Shown one piece after another: positions 24,209 to 35,959 of a DNA stretch of 64,000 nt; the first letter of the stretch is position 1, and each line of letters begins with the position of its first letter. The notes below the pieces were generated by a model. The model saw only the letters and a program-made list of their open reading frames with translations, was not told the DNA's origin and searched no databases. The DNA lies in NCBI GenBank assembly GCA_928212115.1, contig CAKMRJ010005523.1, positions 240,786,328-240,850,327 on the forward strand. Reading direction: 5' to 3'. A program made the translations under genes and the position numbers. Origin of the DNA: Lactuca virosa (taxonomy: Eukaryota; Streptophyta; Magnoliopsida; Asterales; Asteraceae).

Positions 24209-25987
24209 CTATGGGGTGACTCCAGGAATTAAGTCGATTCTGAACTCGACTTGCCGCACAGGTGGTATTCCCAGAAGGTCTTCTGGGAATACTTCGGTAA
24301 AGTTAAATACTTCTGGAATATCCTTGATATCCTTTACTTCCTTCTTCTTGTCAACAACTTGTGTTAGGAATGCCTGGTACTTCTTGCGCAGGTAGGTCTG
24401 AGCCTTGATGTAAGAGATGATATTTAGACTTGTTCTAGGTTTGTCGCCATAGATGACGAGGGTTTCGTTATTTGGTAAGTTGAGTCGGACGGCTTTTTCG
24501 TAACATAGGATATCGACATGGTTAGGACTTAACCAATCCATACCAATGATAACGTCGAAACTCCTTATTGTAACCGACGTTATATCGATTTGAAAGGAAT
24601 GGTTGTTTAGAGTTAGAGTGCACCCAATGTACACGTCTTTAGTGCTTTTAGTTTTACCATTTGCCATTTCTACTGTGAATATTTCGTTGAGTGATTGTGG
24701 TTTTTGGTTGAGTGTGTGTTTAAACTTGCAGCTCACGAAACTTCTCTCCGCACCACTATCGAAGAGTATGCATGCATATGAGTTATTGAGATGGAACGTA
24801 CCGGTAACCACCGTGGGATCCTTCAGGGCTTCCTCGTGCCCTAATGTCAGAACTCCTCCTGTACCCCCAGCATTCCTGTTATTGGCTTTTGGGCATTCCC
24901 TCCTAAAATGCCCCATTTCCCCGCACCCGTAGCATGTTCGGCTCACTCCGGTATTTATGGTTGGGATGGCCTGATGGGCTGGCTCCTTACAGAAACGGAC
25001 AGTGTGTCCTTTCTTGTTGCAATTTGTGCAATGCATTTCCCGACAAGCTCCAACATGGTGGAAGTTGCACTTGTTAGATTTGGATAGGTTTCTAGCATAT
25101 TGCTTTGTTGGTGCTGGGGCGGCCGGGACAGTGACAGTGTGGGCTGCCACTTTTTGTTGTTTCTTGGCGGGCTCGTGCGTTGATTTGCCCTTCCTCTTGT
25201 TCCAGGGTCTTCTTTTGTTGTCACTCGCTTTTGCTTGTTCGGGAATGGCCGTCATAAAGCCCTGGCGGACTCCATGATCTACAAGCGTTCGTTCCAAGCG
25301 TTTGGCACTATCAAAGGTAGAGGGGTTTGAAGATACCACATTTCCTTGGATCTGGGGGGATAGTCCCCAGATGTAATGCTCCACCTTTTTGCTTTCCGGG
25401 GTGACCATCCTGGGACAAAGCATTGCCAAGTCACTGAACCTGGTGGTATATGTTGTTTTATCGGAACCCTCCATTGTAAGGTTCTAGAGATCTTGCTCCA
25501 ATTTTTGTACTTCGCCCCTTGGGCAATACTCTGCTAGCATCATGATTTTCAGGTCCTCCCAGCTCAAAGCATTGGCCACGGGGAGTGTTAATGATTTGAC
25601 CTGGCCGTTCCACCAGGAGAGGGCCCCATCGGTGAATGTACAGGCCGCGAATTTGACATTACTCTCTTTCGGACAGGCACATATTTCAAACACTGACTTA
25701 GTCTTCTCGAACCACCTTGTCAGGGCGATGATGCCTCCGTCGCCATAGAATGCTTTGGGTTTGCAGTTCGAGAAGTCTTTATAGGAGCATCCTCTTGATC
25801 GAACATGGTTGTCGCCTTAGTTAGAACTATTTGTACCAATTCCAGCCCCATTGGTACCGTTGGAAATAATATGTGCTATGGCAGCGGTTACAGAGGGTAT
25901 TACAGAAGCTTGAAAGACAGCAATATCCATCGGTGGTGGTGCTGCTGTTGTGTTGTTATAATGCCTGTTAGATTTGCGTGGTGGCAT
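24209..25987 (-). pseudogene. Element A gag and protease
   Basis: The likely gag start is MPPRKSNRHYNN at 25987 (an ATG at 26032 is also in frame). A stop near 25817 and another near 25484 split it into three pieces. The middle has AACTFTDGALSWWNGQVKSL, the Ty3 capsid motif. Two to three cysteine knuckles follow: CNFHHVGACREMHC, CTNCNKKGHTVRFC and CYGCGEMGHFRREC. The protease follows with ILFDSGAERSFVSC (about 24737-24780). The last part (24300-24209) enters the linker to RT (PPVRQVEFRIDLIPG). Here gag and protease are in one frame without the intron-like segment seen in elements B and C. Confidence 0.9.
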
Positions 25988-26460
25988 ATTTCTGCGATAA
26001 AGTTTAAAGATGAAACGATGATGAGTTTTCAATAGTGGTTACAAGTCGGGTGTTATTGGACTGGATTATTTTAGTTCTATGCATTTTATGTTCCGACTTT
26101 TAGTGTATTTTGTAAGCGATTCGTGATGGAAGTCTATTATAGTAAATTAAACGATAAAAATCAATTTATGAATTTAATAATGACATTCCAATGAAATAAA
26201 ATGCATGCCAATTTCATTGATATATTTTAGTACATAGTTTTGGAAATTTTGACCTTTTAAGCAGGCCTACAATACATCCATGTACGGGAAAATTTTGACA
26301 GCATATCGACCCCTTGAATAGTGTAATCACTAATTCGTAAGGTTGTACTTACATATGGAAAGAAAAACACCTAATCTATAACAAAACATGAGTAGTATAG
26401 GAAACTACTCGTGGCGGTTGGTCTTCTGTGGGCCATGAGATGAAGTCATGAAGGGCTGCA

Positions 26461-28487
26461 TGTAACGCCTAGTTCCTGGTATGCATTTAACTCGTTAAAT
26501 TATTCATTTTTATAGAGCTACTCAACGAGTTGAGAGCCCCAGACTCATCGAGTAGAAACGAGTCTTGGACGCGGGGTTTAAGGTATCTACTCGACGAGTC
26601 GAGAGCCCTCGACTTGGCGAGTAGTTCGGCCATAGTGAAACCCTAATTTCGGGGTTTTGCACCCTATTTAATCTCCTTAACCCCCACCCCTAGGCCTCAT
26701 TTCCAGCCTCCATGTCCCAAACCCTAATCCACGAAACCCTAGAGCTTTATTTGAGAGTGTGAGCCATTTGGAGTGATCTTTGTGTACTTTTGAAGCTTGT
26801 GGAAGAAGAAGAATATTGACGACTCAAGAGGGAAATAGTAGATCCAGAAACTACACACTATTCGCTACATTTGCTGGTAATCAAGTTTCTATCTTGGCTA
26901 TTAGTTCATTAGATCTTATTATGTCCCTTTTATGTGGGTTTTTGGTCCAATAATGATAGCTTTTGGAGAATGATAGACCTAAGTGGGTATTCTTTCTAGG
27001 ACCTTGAAGGGCTGATATGACATAAAGGTGCAAACTTTATGCCATTGGAGCCCCCATACAAGCCATAGAGTATCATATTGACCTTTTTTTCCCCAAAAGG
27101 CCTTGCATGTGGATAAAGGTGGGAACTTTACGTGTTCAAAATAGTGTTAGGGGTTTAGATCTGAGGTTGTAAGTTTTAGTTTGGTGTATGGATGGCTTAA
27201 GGACCCAGTTCTAGGTCCCAAGGAATTAGGGTTTGAGCTAAACCCTTTAAGAAGAGGTATTAACGGGTAAAGTTGGAAACTTTACCCTTAAAAGGACATT
27301 TTCAGAGTTTATGGGAAGTATAAAGCTTGGATCTGAAGTGTAGAGGCTTACTCCATTAAGATAGCCCAAACAGACAGGGGACTCGGCGAGTTGAGTTGAG
27401 TTGTCCCGATTTTGTATCAGGTAGAGCTCGACGAGTCTGTGAAGGGACTTGACGAGTTGACTCGGTTTATCACGAGTCTGAGTAGTATAGGAACTCATCA
27501 AGTTAGGAGGTAACTCGACGAGTTGAGTCGACTGGGAGTTGACCTTGACTTTGACTTTGACTAGGATGTTGACTTTGACCAGGGGTAAAATGTTCATTTT
27601 ACCCTAAGAAGGATTATCATATTTTGACTACGTGTTATTGTGAAATTAATAGTCGAGGAGTTGTTGGAGCAACTGTCATAGATTGCTCACACGAGATTTC
27701 ACAGCTAGCATACGAGGTGAGTTTTCCTCAAGTAGGAACAGGTCTAAGGCACCAAGGCCGGCCCATTTAGATAGTAGTAGTTCCGGACTACGGTCCGATG
27801 TCGGGCGGGGGCCGATGTAGGTTTATATGTATTTCTGGATTTCGATCCTATGTCAGGATGGTCCCGAGAAATGCTTGTATGCTTGATGTCTTTGTGATTC
27901 TTGCATGTGTTTGTACTTGTATGTTTCTGGGCTTTGGTCCGATGTCGGGGCGGTTCCCGAGGAATGTTAGTATGGTTCCGGATTTCGGTCCGATGTCGGG
28001 CGAGGCCCGAGGAATGTTTATATGTTAGTGTTATTTGCTTATGTTATGTGTTAGTGATATGCTCATATGTATGCCGAGATCTACTCGATGCCGGCGGGGC
28101 TCGATGTCGGGCGGGGCCCGATGCCAGGAAATCTGATGCCGAGCCTGACTCGATGTAGCAGGGGTGGGGCCCAAGATATGTTTATGTGTTATGTGTATGG
28201 TATGTGGTAGTTGGGAGGACTCACTAAGCTTCGTGCTTATAGTTTTCAGTTTTGGTTTCAGGTACTTCCGCTAGTAAGGGGAAGAGCTCGGGATGACTGC
28301 ATGGCACACACCACAGTTATTAGCCTGGGAGGATTTACTCTGATGTTTGACATATGATTTTGATACATTGACCGATATTATGTTAGTTTTGAGAAACATG
28401 GTTTATGACTTTTATATGATGGATGATATTTATGGTTTTACTAATGAAATAAACGAAATTTTTGGACTATATTTTTGGGATGTTTCA
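26461..28487 (+). repeat. 5' LTR of element B
   Basis: Starts TGTAACGCCTAGTTCC, ends TTTTGGGATGTTTCA. It carries several ACTCGACGAGT-type palindromes (26515-26625, 27380-27540) and a GC-rich block of repeated CCGATGTCGGG motifs (27790-28150). ORFs predicted in that block are artefacts. Confidence 0.94.
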
Positions 28488-28490
28488 AGT

Positions 28491-28502
28491 TAGTATTAGA
28501 GC
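28491..28502 (+). other. Primer binding site of element B (decayed)
   Basis: TAGTATTAGAGC, three bases after the LTR, differs from the usual TGGTATCAGAGC at two places, both transitions (G to A, C to T) as expected of methylated DNA. Confidence 0.75.
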
Positions 28503-29445
28503 CTTCGTTTGAGGGATTCGGGCACACTCTCGGGTGTGTCTGAACTCAAACTAAGGACTTGGTATGAAAATTTTCAAAAGAAAATCATTTTTATAAAAAG
28601 AATTTTGAAAAGAGAAAAGAACTTTGAAAAGAGAAAAAGTGGTGTGGTGCATGCAATCAGCCGAGCTCAAGTAAGTACTCCCAAATTACCTATACAAGTT
28701 TATGTTATGATATGTGTATCAGCTTTATGAGAACTGCATGCTAGATTAGGACTAAGGATCTAGAAAGGATGCCTTATGTGCCTGTTATATGTGTATCAGC
28801 TTTTAGAACTGCATGCTAGATTAGGACTAAGGATCTGGGAAGGATGCCTTATGTGCCTGTTATATGTATCTCAGCTTTATGAACCGCATGCTAGTACAGA
28901 TTAGTCAGTGATGGCCTGAATGAGATATGCTTGATTATGTTTACTCGATGCTCGAATGCTGCTTGCTTTGTGCTTTTAGGAGTTCTGGTTATCTTTTACT
29001 AACTAGTAAACGAATATGTTAAGTTACATATTGCAAGGACTAAATAATTTCAGAAGGTTAGCTCTAGCTCTATTGCGCAACTCTTGTTTGAGTCCAACCG
29101 TTGTAGGGTAGGACCTCTCATTCGAAAACTTATCTAGTCTTAGTAATATGTAATAGTATCTGCGAGCTAGTTAGGGGGAGATAGCAGGAACTTCTTATGC
29201 AGATGATGGCAAAGAGTGGATTGGTGATTACCCTAGGGCAAGCAATAGAAGGGACTTGGTGGAGTCAAGGCAGTTCTTGAGGAAAGTACGAATAGATGTG
29301 GAAGGTAGTATGGGCCCGTACTACTGAAAGCAGATGATCCGTACTCGAATCATGGAAGGCTGAGATGAATCCAGGAAACTTGTAGTATGTGAGATCCCTC
29401 GAGATATGATGAGTATACTGATGTTTGTTATGGTTTATTTTCAGT
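28503..29445 (+). other. Element B leader between primer binding site and gag
   Basis: About 0.94 kb without a convincing ORF. A block is imperfectly tandem-duplicated at 28729-28890 (AACTGCATGCTAGATTAGGA repeated three times with variation). Unlike element A there is no extra ORF here. Confidence 0.6.
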
Positions 29446-30647
29446 ATGGTGACGCTACGCACTAGGCCATTCGGCACTTCAGGCACTAGTGAGGGATCGA
29501 GTTCGGGCTCTGGAGCCGGGCAGCTTGACGAGCAGACGAGAGAGTTCATCTCGTCTGAGATCACACGTAGCATTCTAGACCAGACTCCTGTGATCTTTGG
29601 ATCGGTCAAGGAGGGAATCTTGGAGATACTTGATGAGAGGTTGGGTGCCTTTCGCACCGAGACGGCGGCCATGCTAGGGGCACACACTCACATTCAGGGA
29701 GTTTAGGGCTTGTGGAGCTCCCGATTACCATGAACCTCGAGACCCCATTGCGAGTACCAGATGGTTGGCGGTTGTCGCCAATGCATTCTGCACCAGCAGA
29801 TGTCCCGAGGGGGGCAAGGTCCGACTTGCGTCCTGCCTTTTGAAGGACAGGGCACGTGACTGGTGGGAGGAGGTCGGACGAGCCATTGGGGATGATGCGG
29901 TTTTAGATGCGATCACCTGGAGTGATTTTTCGACAAGGTTCAGGGCCGAGTTTGCAACCATGATTGAGGTGCAACAGCTAGCTAGGGAGTTCCAGGATCT
30001 TGAGCAGACGACAGAGACAGTGGCGGAGATCACCGCTAAGTTTAAGGAGGGGGCCCTTCTCGTTCCGCAGTATGTGGCGGACGAGGAGATGAAAAAAAAA
30101 TATCATGAGATGTTGCGGAGTGATACCCGCCAGTTTGTGAGCCGCTCCAGCTGCAAGACGCTGGAGGACATGATTGCTAGGGCTCGAGAGAGAGCATTAG
30201 ATTTGGAGATGGAGAGAAAGAGGAAACCAGATGGGGTTCAGATAGGCAGTTCGGGCAAGAAGCCCAAGGTATCAGACCACAGATCGAGGAGCCAGCAGGG
30301 CCGCAGCCGGTGTGGCAGGTGCGGCAAGATGCACGAGGGGGCGTGCAGGGCGGGGAGTTTGGGATGCTTCAAGTGTGGCTGAACTGGTCACATGAGCAAG
30401 GATTGTAAAGCTACCACCACCACCACCACAAGAGTTTCAGATCTGATTTGCTTTCAGTGCAATAAGAGGGGCCACAAGAAGGCCCAGTGTCCAAATATAG
30501 CAGCATTAGGACAGGTGGTGGCACCCGCTCCTGCCACGTTGACGATTACAGATGGCCGTCAGGTCTGGGTAGAGGCGCCTACGGCGAGGATCAGGGCTTT
30601 CTAGCTTACTGCAGAGGAGGCACGTGCGGCTTCCGATGTTGTGACGG
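29446..30647 (+). pseudogene. Element B gag
   Basis: The start is the ATG at 29446 (MVTLRTRPFG); the aligned start in element E (55278, MVRLRGRPVG) supports it. The first part ends at 29706, then a frame change leads to 29765-30382 with the capsid motif LASCLLKDRARDWWEEVG. Three knuckles follow: CGRCGKMHEGAC, CFKCG*TGHMSKDC (a TGA inside) and CFQCNKRGHKKAQC. A TAG at 30602 ends the open stretch, but the same frame continues to 30647, where an intron-like segment begins. Confidence 0.88.
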
Positions 30648-30714
30648 GTATGTATTCTCTCCTTATCTCTTTACCTGTATTGTTTATCGCTTATGTGAAC
30701 TTGTTTTGTTATAG
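30648..30714 (+). other. Candidate 67-bp intron between gag and protease of element B
   Basis: The segment starts GTATGTATTCTCTCC and ends TTGTTTTGTTATAG, with plant-like 5' (G|GTATGT) and 3' (TATAG|G) splice signals and a T-rich body. Unspliced, the gag frame runs into it and the protease is out of frame. Removal puts the protease DSG region directly in the gag frame. Element C has a 67-bp counterpart at the same place (46779-46845). Confidence 0.7.
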
Positions 30715-33700
30715 GATCGTTCTTAGTGAACGGAATGTCAGCCCTGGTATTGTTCGATTCGGGTACCACCCGATCTTTTGTGTCTCTTGAGCTTAACAGG
30801 CGATTTGATGGAGCTCCGGAGAGGTAGACTGTCCACTTGATATGGAGATAGCAGATGATAGGACCATCCGGGTTGCGAGGGTGCATCGGGGATGCACACT
30901 ACAGTTGTTTGACGAGCAGTTTTCAGTGGATTTGGTCCCCATTCCCCTGCGAGGAAATAAGGTTATAGTGGGTACGGATTGGTTGAGCCCCAATGGGGCA
31001 GTGATCGACTGCGAGCAGCAGCTAGTGAGGGTTCAGACTCCTAGTGGGTGAGGGTTAGTGATCCAGGGCGAGAGGCCACAGCGCGGACCGGTTTTATGTT
31101 CAGCAGCGAGGGAGAGCCGCTACCTTCAGCAGGGTTGCGCAGGTTATGTCGCTTATGTTATGGATAGCCGGGATAAGGGTAAGGCGACAGTGGATGATGT
31201 ACCGGTCGTGCGAGAGTACCCGGATGTATTCCCGAAGGATTTTCCTGGGATACCTCCAGAGAGACAGGTTGAGTTCAGGATTGACCTAGTCCCTAGGGTG
31301 ACTCCGATAGCCAAGGCACCATATCGGTTGGCTCCTCTTGAGATGCAGGAGTTGTCTACGCAACTGCAAGAGCTGCTAGACAAGGGATTTATCAGGCCGA
31401 GTAGTTAGCCATGGGGATCCAATCCTATTTGTGAAGAAGAAGGATGGGTGGCATCAGATGTGCATAGACTATCGGGAGCTGAATAAGGTAACGGTGAAGA
31501 ACCGTTATCCCCTCCCGAGGATCGATGATTTGTTTGACCAGCTACAGGGTGCATCTTGGTTCTCCAAGATTGATCTGCAATCGGTTTATCACCAGATGCG
31601 AGTCAAGGAGGAGGATGTGCAGAAGACGGCTTTTAGGACTTGCTATGGTCACTATGAGTTTGTGGTGATGCCGTTTGGGCTCACCAATGCTCCAGCCGCG
31701 TTCATGGACCTCATGAACCGAGTGTGCAGACCGATGCTGGATCGGTATGTGATCGTTTTCATTGATGATATCTTGGTCTATTCCAAGATTCAGGATCAAA
31801 ATGTGGAGCACCTCAGGGAGGTAGTAGAGACTCTGAGGAGGGAGAGACGTTTTGCAATGTTCTCCAAGTGTGAGTTTTGGTTGCGCGAGGTGCAGTTTCT
31901 GGGGCACCTTGTCAACCAGAAGGGTATTCTGGTCGATCCGGCCAAGATAGAGGCCGTGATGCAGTGGGAGGTTCCGAGGTCTCCAACTGAGATTCAGAGT
32001 TTTCTTGGTCTAGCGGGTTATTACCGGAGATTCATCCAGGATTTCTCCAAGATCGATGTTCCTTTGACCCGACTGACCAAGAAGTCGGTGACATTCCGTT
32101 GGGGGCCTGAGCAGCAGGCAGCCTTCGAGACTCTCAGACAACGGTTATGTGAGGCACCGATTTTGACAGCTGAAGCCTCACGAGGATAACTATCCGACGC
32201 ATGATTTGGAGCTGGGGGCTGTAGTTTTCGCCCTCAATATTTGGCATCATTACCTCTATCGGGTCTGTTGTACCATTTACACGGACCACAAGAGTTTGAG
32301 GTACCTCATGGATTAGCCGAATCTGAACAAGAGGCAGCGTCGGTGGTTAGATGTGGTGAAGGACTACGACTGTGAGATCCTTTACCACCCAGGCAAGGCC
32401 AATGTGGTGGCCGATGCCCTGAGCCGCAAGGCGGTAGCGGCCCCGATTTAAGACATCTGTTCGAGGATGACAGTGATTACTCCATTATTAGAGCAGATCA
32501 GAGAGGCACGGGGCGGGGGGCCTGAAGGAAGAGCGCCAGAAGTGCGAGCGGATCGTAGGCTGGGTGGACTCATTTGATTACGACAACCGAGGGTTGTTAA
32601 CCCTGCATGGGAGGGTCTGGGTTCCGTACTGGGGCGGAGTACGACAAGTTCTGATGGATGAGGCCCACAAGTCGAGATTCTTCATCCATCCCGGAGCGAT
32701 GAAGATGTATCGGGATCTTCGCCCTGATTACTAGTGGCCCTGCATGAAGCGGGACGTTGCTTGGTAAGTAGACGATGCTTGACCTGCAAGTAGGTCAAGG
32801 CCGAGCACCAGAGACCACACGGCAAGATGAAACCGCTAGACATTCCCATGTGGAAAAATGGGAAGATATCACCATGGATTTCATCACAAAGCTTCCGAGG
32901 ACCGCACGTAGAGTAGATTTGATATGGGTCATAATGGATCGGTTGACAAAGAGTGCTCATGTTATCCCGATCCAGGAGAGCATATCGGCCGAGAAGCTGG
33001 CCGAGATATATGTACGTGAGATAGTGGCACCATATGAAGTGCCTGTCTCAGTGGTGTCAGACCGAGATGTCTGTTTCACTTCCAGGTTCTGGACGCGGTT
33101 TCACGAGGAGATGGGTACTTGTCTCCACTTCAGCACCGCTTTCCACCCTCAGACGGACGGACAGAGCGAGAGGATGATACAGACTCTCGAGGACATACTA
33201 TGCGTATGTGTTTTGGATTTCGGTGGCAGTTGGGATACGTATCTTCCGTTAGCGGAATTTTCGTATAACAACAGTTACCACTCCAGCATAGACCGACCTC
33301 CCTTCGAGATGATCTATGGGAGGAAGTATGGGACCCCAATATGTTGGGTCGAGGTTGGTCAGAGATTCATGGGGAGTACTGAGGTAGTACTCAAGACTAC
33401 AGAGCGGATCCAGCAGGTCCGGAGCAGGCTGTAGAGTGCTCAGATTCGGCAGAAGAGTTACGCCGACAAGCGACATTCAGACTTGGAGTTTCAGGTGGGC
33501 GATATTCGGTTCCGGAAGCGGGGAAAGCTGGGCCCCAGGTACATTGGTTCTTTCAGGGTTATAGCCCGAGTGGGCAAGGTGGCGTATCGATTGGATCTTC
33601 CAGCAGAGCTCAGTCATATCCACATCACTTTCCATGTTTCCCAGTTGCAAAAGTGCTTAGTGGATGATTCAGCGATTGTGCCCTTAGAGGATATTCAGGT

Positions 33701-33905
33701 TGACGATCGCCTAAACTATATCGAGAGATCCATTGCGATTTTAGACTAGAAGACGAAGTCCTTGAGGAACACGGTGGTACAGTTAGTGAAGGTGAAGTGG
33801 CAGCACCGTAAGGGTTCAGAGTAGACGTGGGAGCCCGAGGAGGAGATGAGGGAGCACTACCCGGAGTTGTTTTCAGACGCAGCAGACTTCGAGGATGAAG
33901 TCTAA
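30715..33905 (+). pseudogene. Element B pol: protease, RT, RNase H, integrase, chromodomain-like tail
   Basis: The protease has ALVLFDSGTTRSFVSLE (about 30740-30790). The linker holds IVGTDWLSPNGAVIDC and PPERQVEFRIDLVP. The RT (31210-32160) has MCIDYRELNKVTVKNRYPLP, YGHYEFVVMPFGLTNAPAAF and catalytic VIVFIDDILVYSK (31749-31788). RNase H lacks its first catalytic segment: the frame jumps from APILTA to KPHEDNYPTHDLELGAVVFA near 32170. The rest has TDHKSLRYLMD and NVVADALSRK. The integrase (32775-33434) has VVSDRDVCFTSRFW and STAFHPQTDGQSERMIQTLE. The chromodomain-like end is near 33740-33905 (DFEDEV). Many stops and frameshifts. Confidence 0.92.
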
Positions 33906-33908
33906 CAC

Positions 33909-33920
33909 AAGTGGGGGAGA
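33909..33920 (+). other. Polypurine tract of element B
   Basis: AAGTGGGGGAGA, two bases before the 3' LTR; the same tract precedes the 3' LTR of element E on the minus strand. Confidence 0.85.
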
Positions 33921-33922
33921 AT

Positions 33923-35959
33923 TGTAACGTATGGTTCCTGGTATGCATTTAACTCATTAAATTATTCATTTTTATAGATCTACTCGACGAGTTGGGAGCC
34001 CAGAATCGTCGAGTAGAAACGAGTCTTGGACGCGGGGTTTAAGCTATCTACTCGACGAGTCGAGAGCCCTCGACTCGGCGAGTAGTTCGGCCAGAGTGAA
34101 ACCCTAATTTCGGGGTTTTTCACCCTATTTAAGCTCCTTTACCCCTACCATTTGGCCTCATTTCCAGCCTCCATGTCCCAAACCCTAATCCATGAAACCC
34201 TAGAGCTTTATTTGAGAGTGTGAGCCATTTAGAGTGATCTTTGTGTACTTTTGAAGCTTGTGGAAGAAGAAGAAGATTGAGGACTCAATAGGGAAAGAGT
34301 AGATCCAGAAACTACACACTATTTGTTACATTTTATGGTAATCAAGTTTCTATCTTGGCTATTAGTTCATTAGATCTTATTATGTCCCTTTTATGAGGGT
34401 TTTTGGTCCAAGAATGATAGCTTTTGGAGAATGATAGACCCAAGTGGGTATTCTTTCAGATCTAGGACCTTGAAGGGCTGATGTGACATAAAGGTGCAAA
34501 CTCTATGCCATTATAGCCCCCATGCAAGCTATAGAGTGTTATATTGACCTTTTTAGCCCCAAAAGGCCATGCATGTGGAGAAAGGTGGGAACTTTACGTG
34601 TCCAAATAGTGTTAGGGGCTTAGATCTGAGGTTGTAAGTTTTAGTTTGGTGTATGGATGGCTTAAGGACCCAGTTCTAGGTCCCAAGGAATTAGGGTTTC
34701 AGCTAAACCCTTTAAGAGGAGGTATTAACGGGTAAAGTTGGAAACTTTACCCTTAAAAGGACAGTTTTAGAGTTTATGGGAAGTATGAAGCTTGGATCTG
34801 AAGTGTAGGGGCTTAACCCATTAAGAAAGCCCAAATAGACAGGGGACTCAGGGAGTCTAGAGGGGGACTCGACGAGTTGAGTTGAGTTGTCCCGATTTTG
34901 TATTAGGTAGAACTCGACGAGTCTGTGAAGGGACTCGACGAGTTGACTCGGTTTATCACGAGTCTGAGTAGTATAGGAACTCGTCGAGTTAGGAGGTAAC
35001 TCGACGAGTTGAGTCGACTGGGAGTTGACCTTGACTTTGACTTTGACCAGGATGTTGAGTTTGACTAGGGGTAAAATGGTCATTTTACCCTAAGAAGGAT
35101 TATCAGATTTTTGCTACGTGTTATTTAGAAATTAATAGTCGGGGATTCGTTGGAGCAGCCGTCAGAGATTCCTCACACGAGATTTCACAGCTATCATACG
35201 AGGTGAGTTTTCCTCCAGTAGGAACGGGTCTAAGGCACCAAGGCCGGCCCGTTTAGATAGTAATAGTTCCAGACTACGGTCCAATGCCGGGCGGGACCCG
35301 ATGTAGGTTTATATGTCTTTTCGGGTTTCGATCTGATGTCGGGGCGGTCCCGAGAAATGCTTGTATGTTTGATGTCTTTATGATTCTTGCATTTGTTTGT
35401 ACTTGTATGTTTCCGGGCTTCGGTCCGATGCTGGGGCGGTTCCCGAGGAATGTTTATATGTTAGTGTTATTTGCTTATGTTATGTATTAGTGATATGCTC
35501 ATATGTATGCCGAGATCTGCTCTATGTAGGGCGGGGCTCGATGCCGGGCGAGGCTCGATGTCGGGCGGGCCCGATGCCGAATAGGGTTCGATGTCGGGAA
35601 AGCCGATGCCGAGCCTGACTCGATGTAGCAGGGGCGGGGCCCAAGATATGTTTATGTGTTATGTGTATGGTATGTGGTTGTTGGGGGGACTCACTAAGCT
35701 TCGTGCTTACAGTTTTCAGTTTTGGTTTCAGGTACTTCCGCTAGTAAGGGGAAGAGCTCGGGATGACTGCGTGGCACACACCATTGTTTTTAGCCTGGGT
35801 GGATTTACTCTGATGTTTAACATATGATTTTGATACATTGACCGATATTATGTTATTTTTTAGAAACATGGTTTATGACTTTTATATGATGGATGATATT
35901 TATGGTTTTACTAATGAAATTAAACGAAATTTTTGGACTATATTTTTTGGGATGTTTCA
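33923..35959 (+). repeat. 3' LTR of element B
   Basis: 2037 bp, starts TGTAACGTATGGTTCC, ends TTTTGGGATGTTTCA. It has at least six exact CTCGACGAGT palindromes, against about three exact ones in the 5' LTR, where the others have CpG-decay variants. Small indels account for the 10-bp length difference. Confidence 0.94.

Larger units (their letters stand above)
26461..35959 (+). mobile_element. Ty3 element B (Tekay/Del-type chromovirus), full length, 9.5 kb
   Basis: Two LTRs of about 2.03 kb (26461-28487, 33923-35959), TSD CTGCA on both sides (26456-26460, 35960-35964), primer binding site, gag, protease, RT, RNase H, integrase with chromodomain-like tail, and polypurine tract, all on the plus strand. 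Inserted in the extra ORF of element A in the opposite orientation. All coding parts are broken, so it is a dead copy. Confidence 0.95.

Noticed and set aside
21620..26032. Possible integrated pararetrovirus (RT plus RNase H)
   Set aside because: There is an integrase, a primer binding site, LTRs and a 5-bp TSD; movement or coat protein motifs are absent. This is a Ty3 LTR retrotransposon.
27798..28158. Cys/Arg-rich ORFs in the LTRs of B and E (also 35284-35618, 49860-50069, 56449-56658)
   Set aside because: They lie over GC-rich repeat blocks of LTRs, differ between LTR pairs and have no support as genes.
31153..31383. Minus-strand ORFs across the coding parts of element B, and plus-strand ORFs across those of A, C and E
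   Set aside because: They are antisense shadows of gag-pol with no independent motif.
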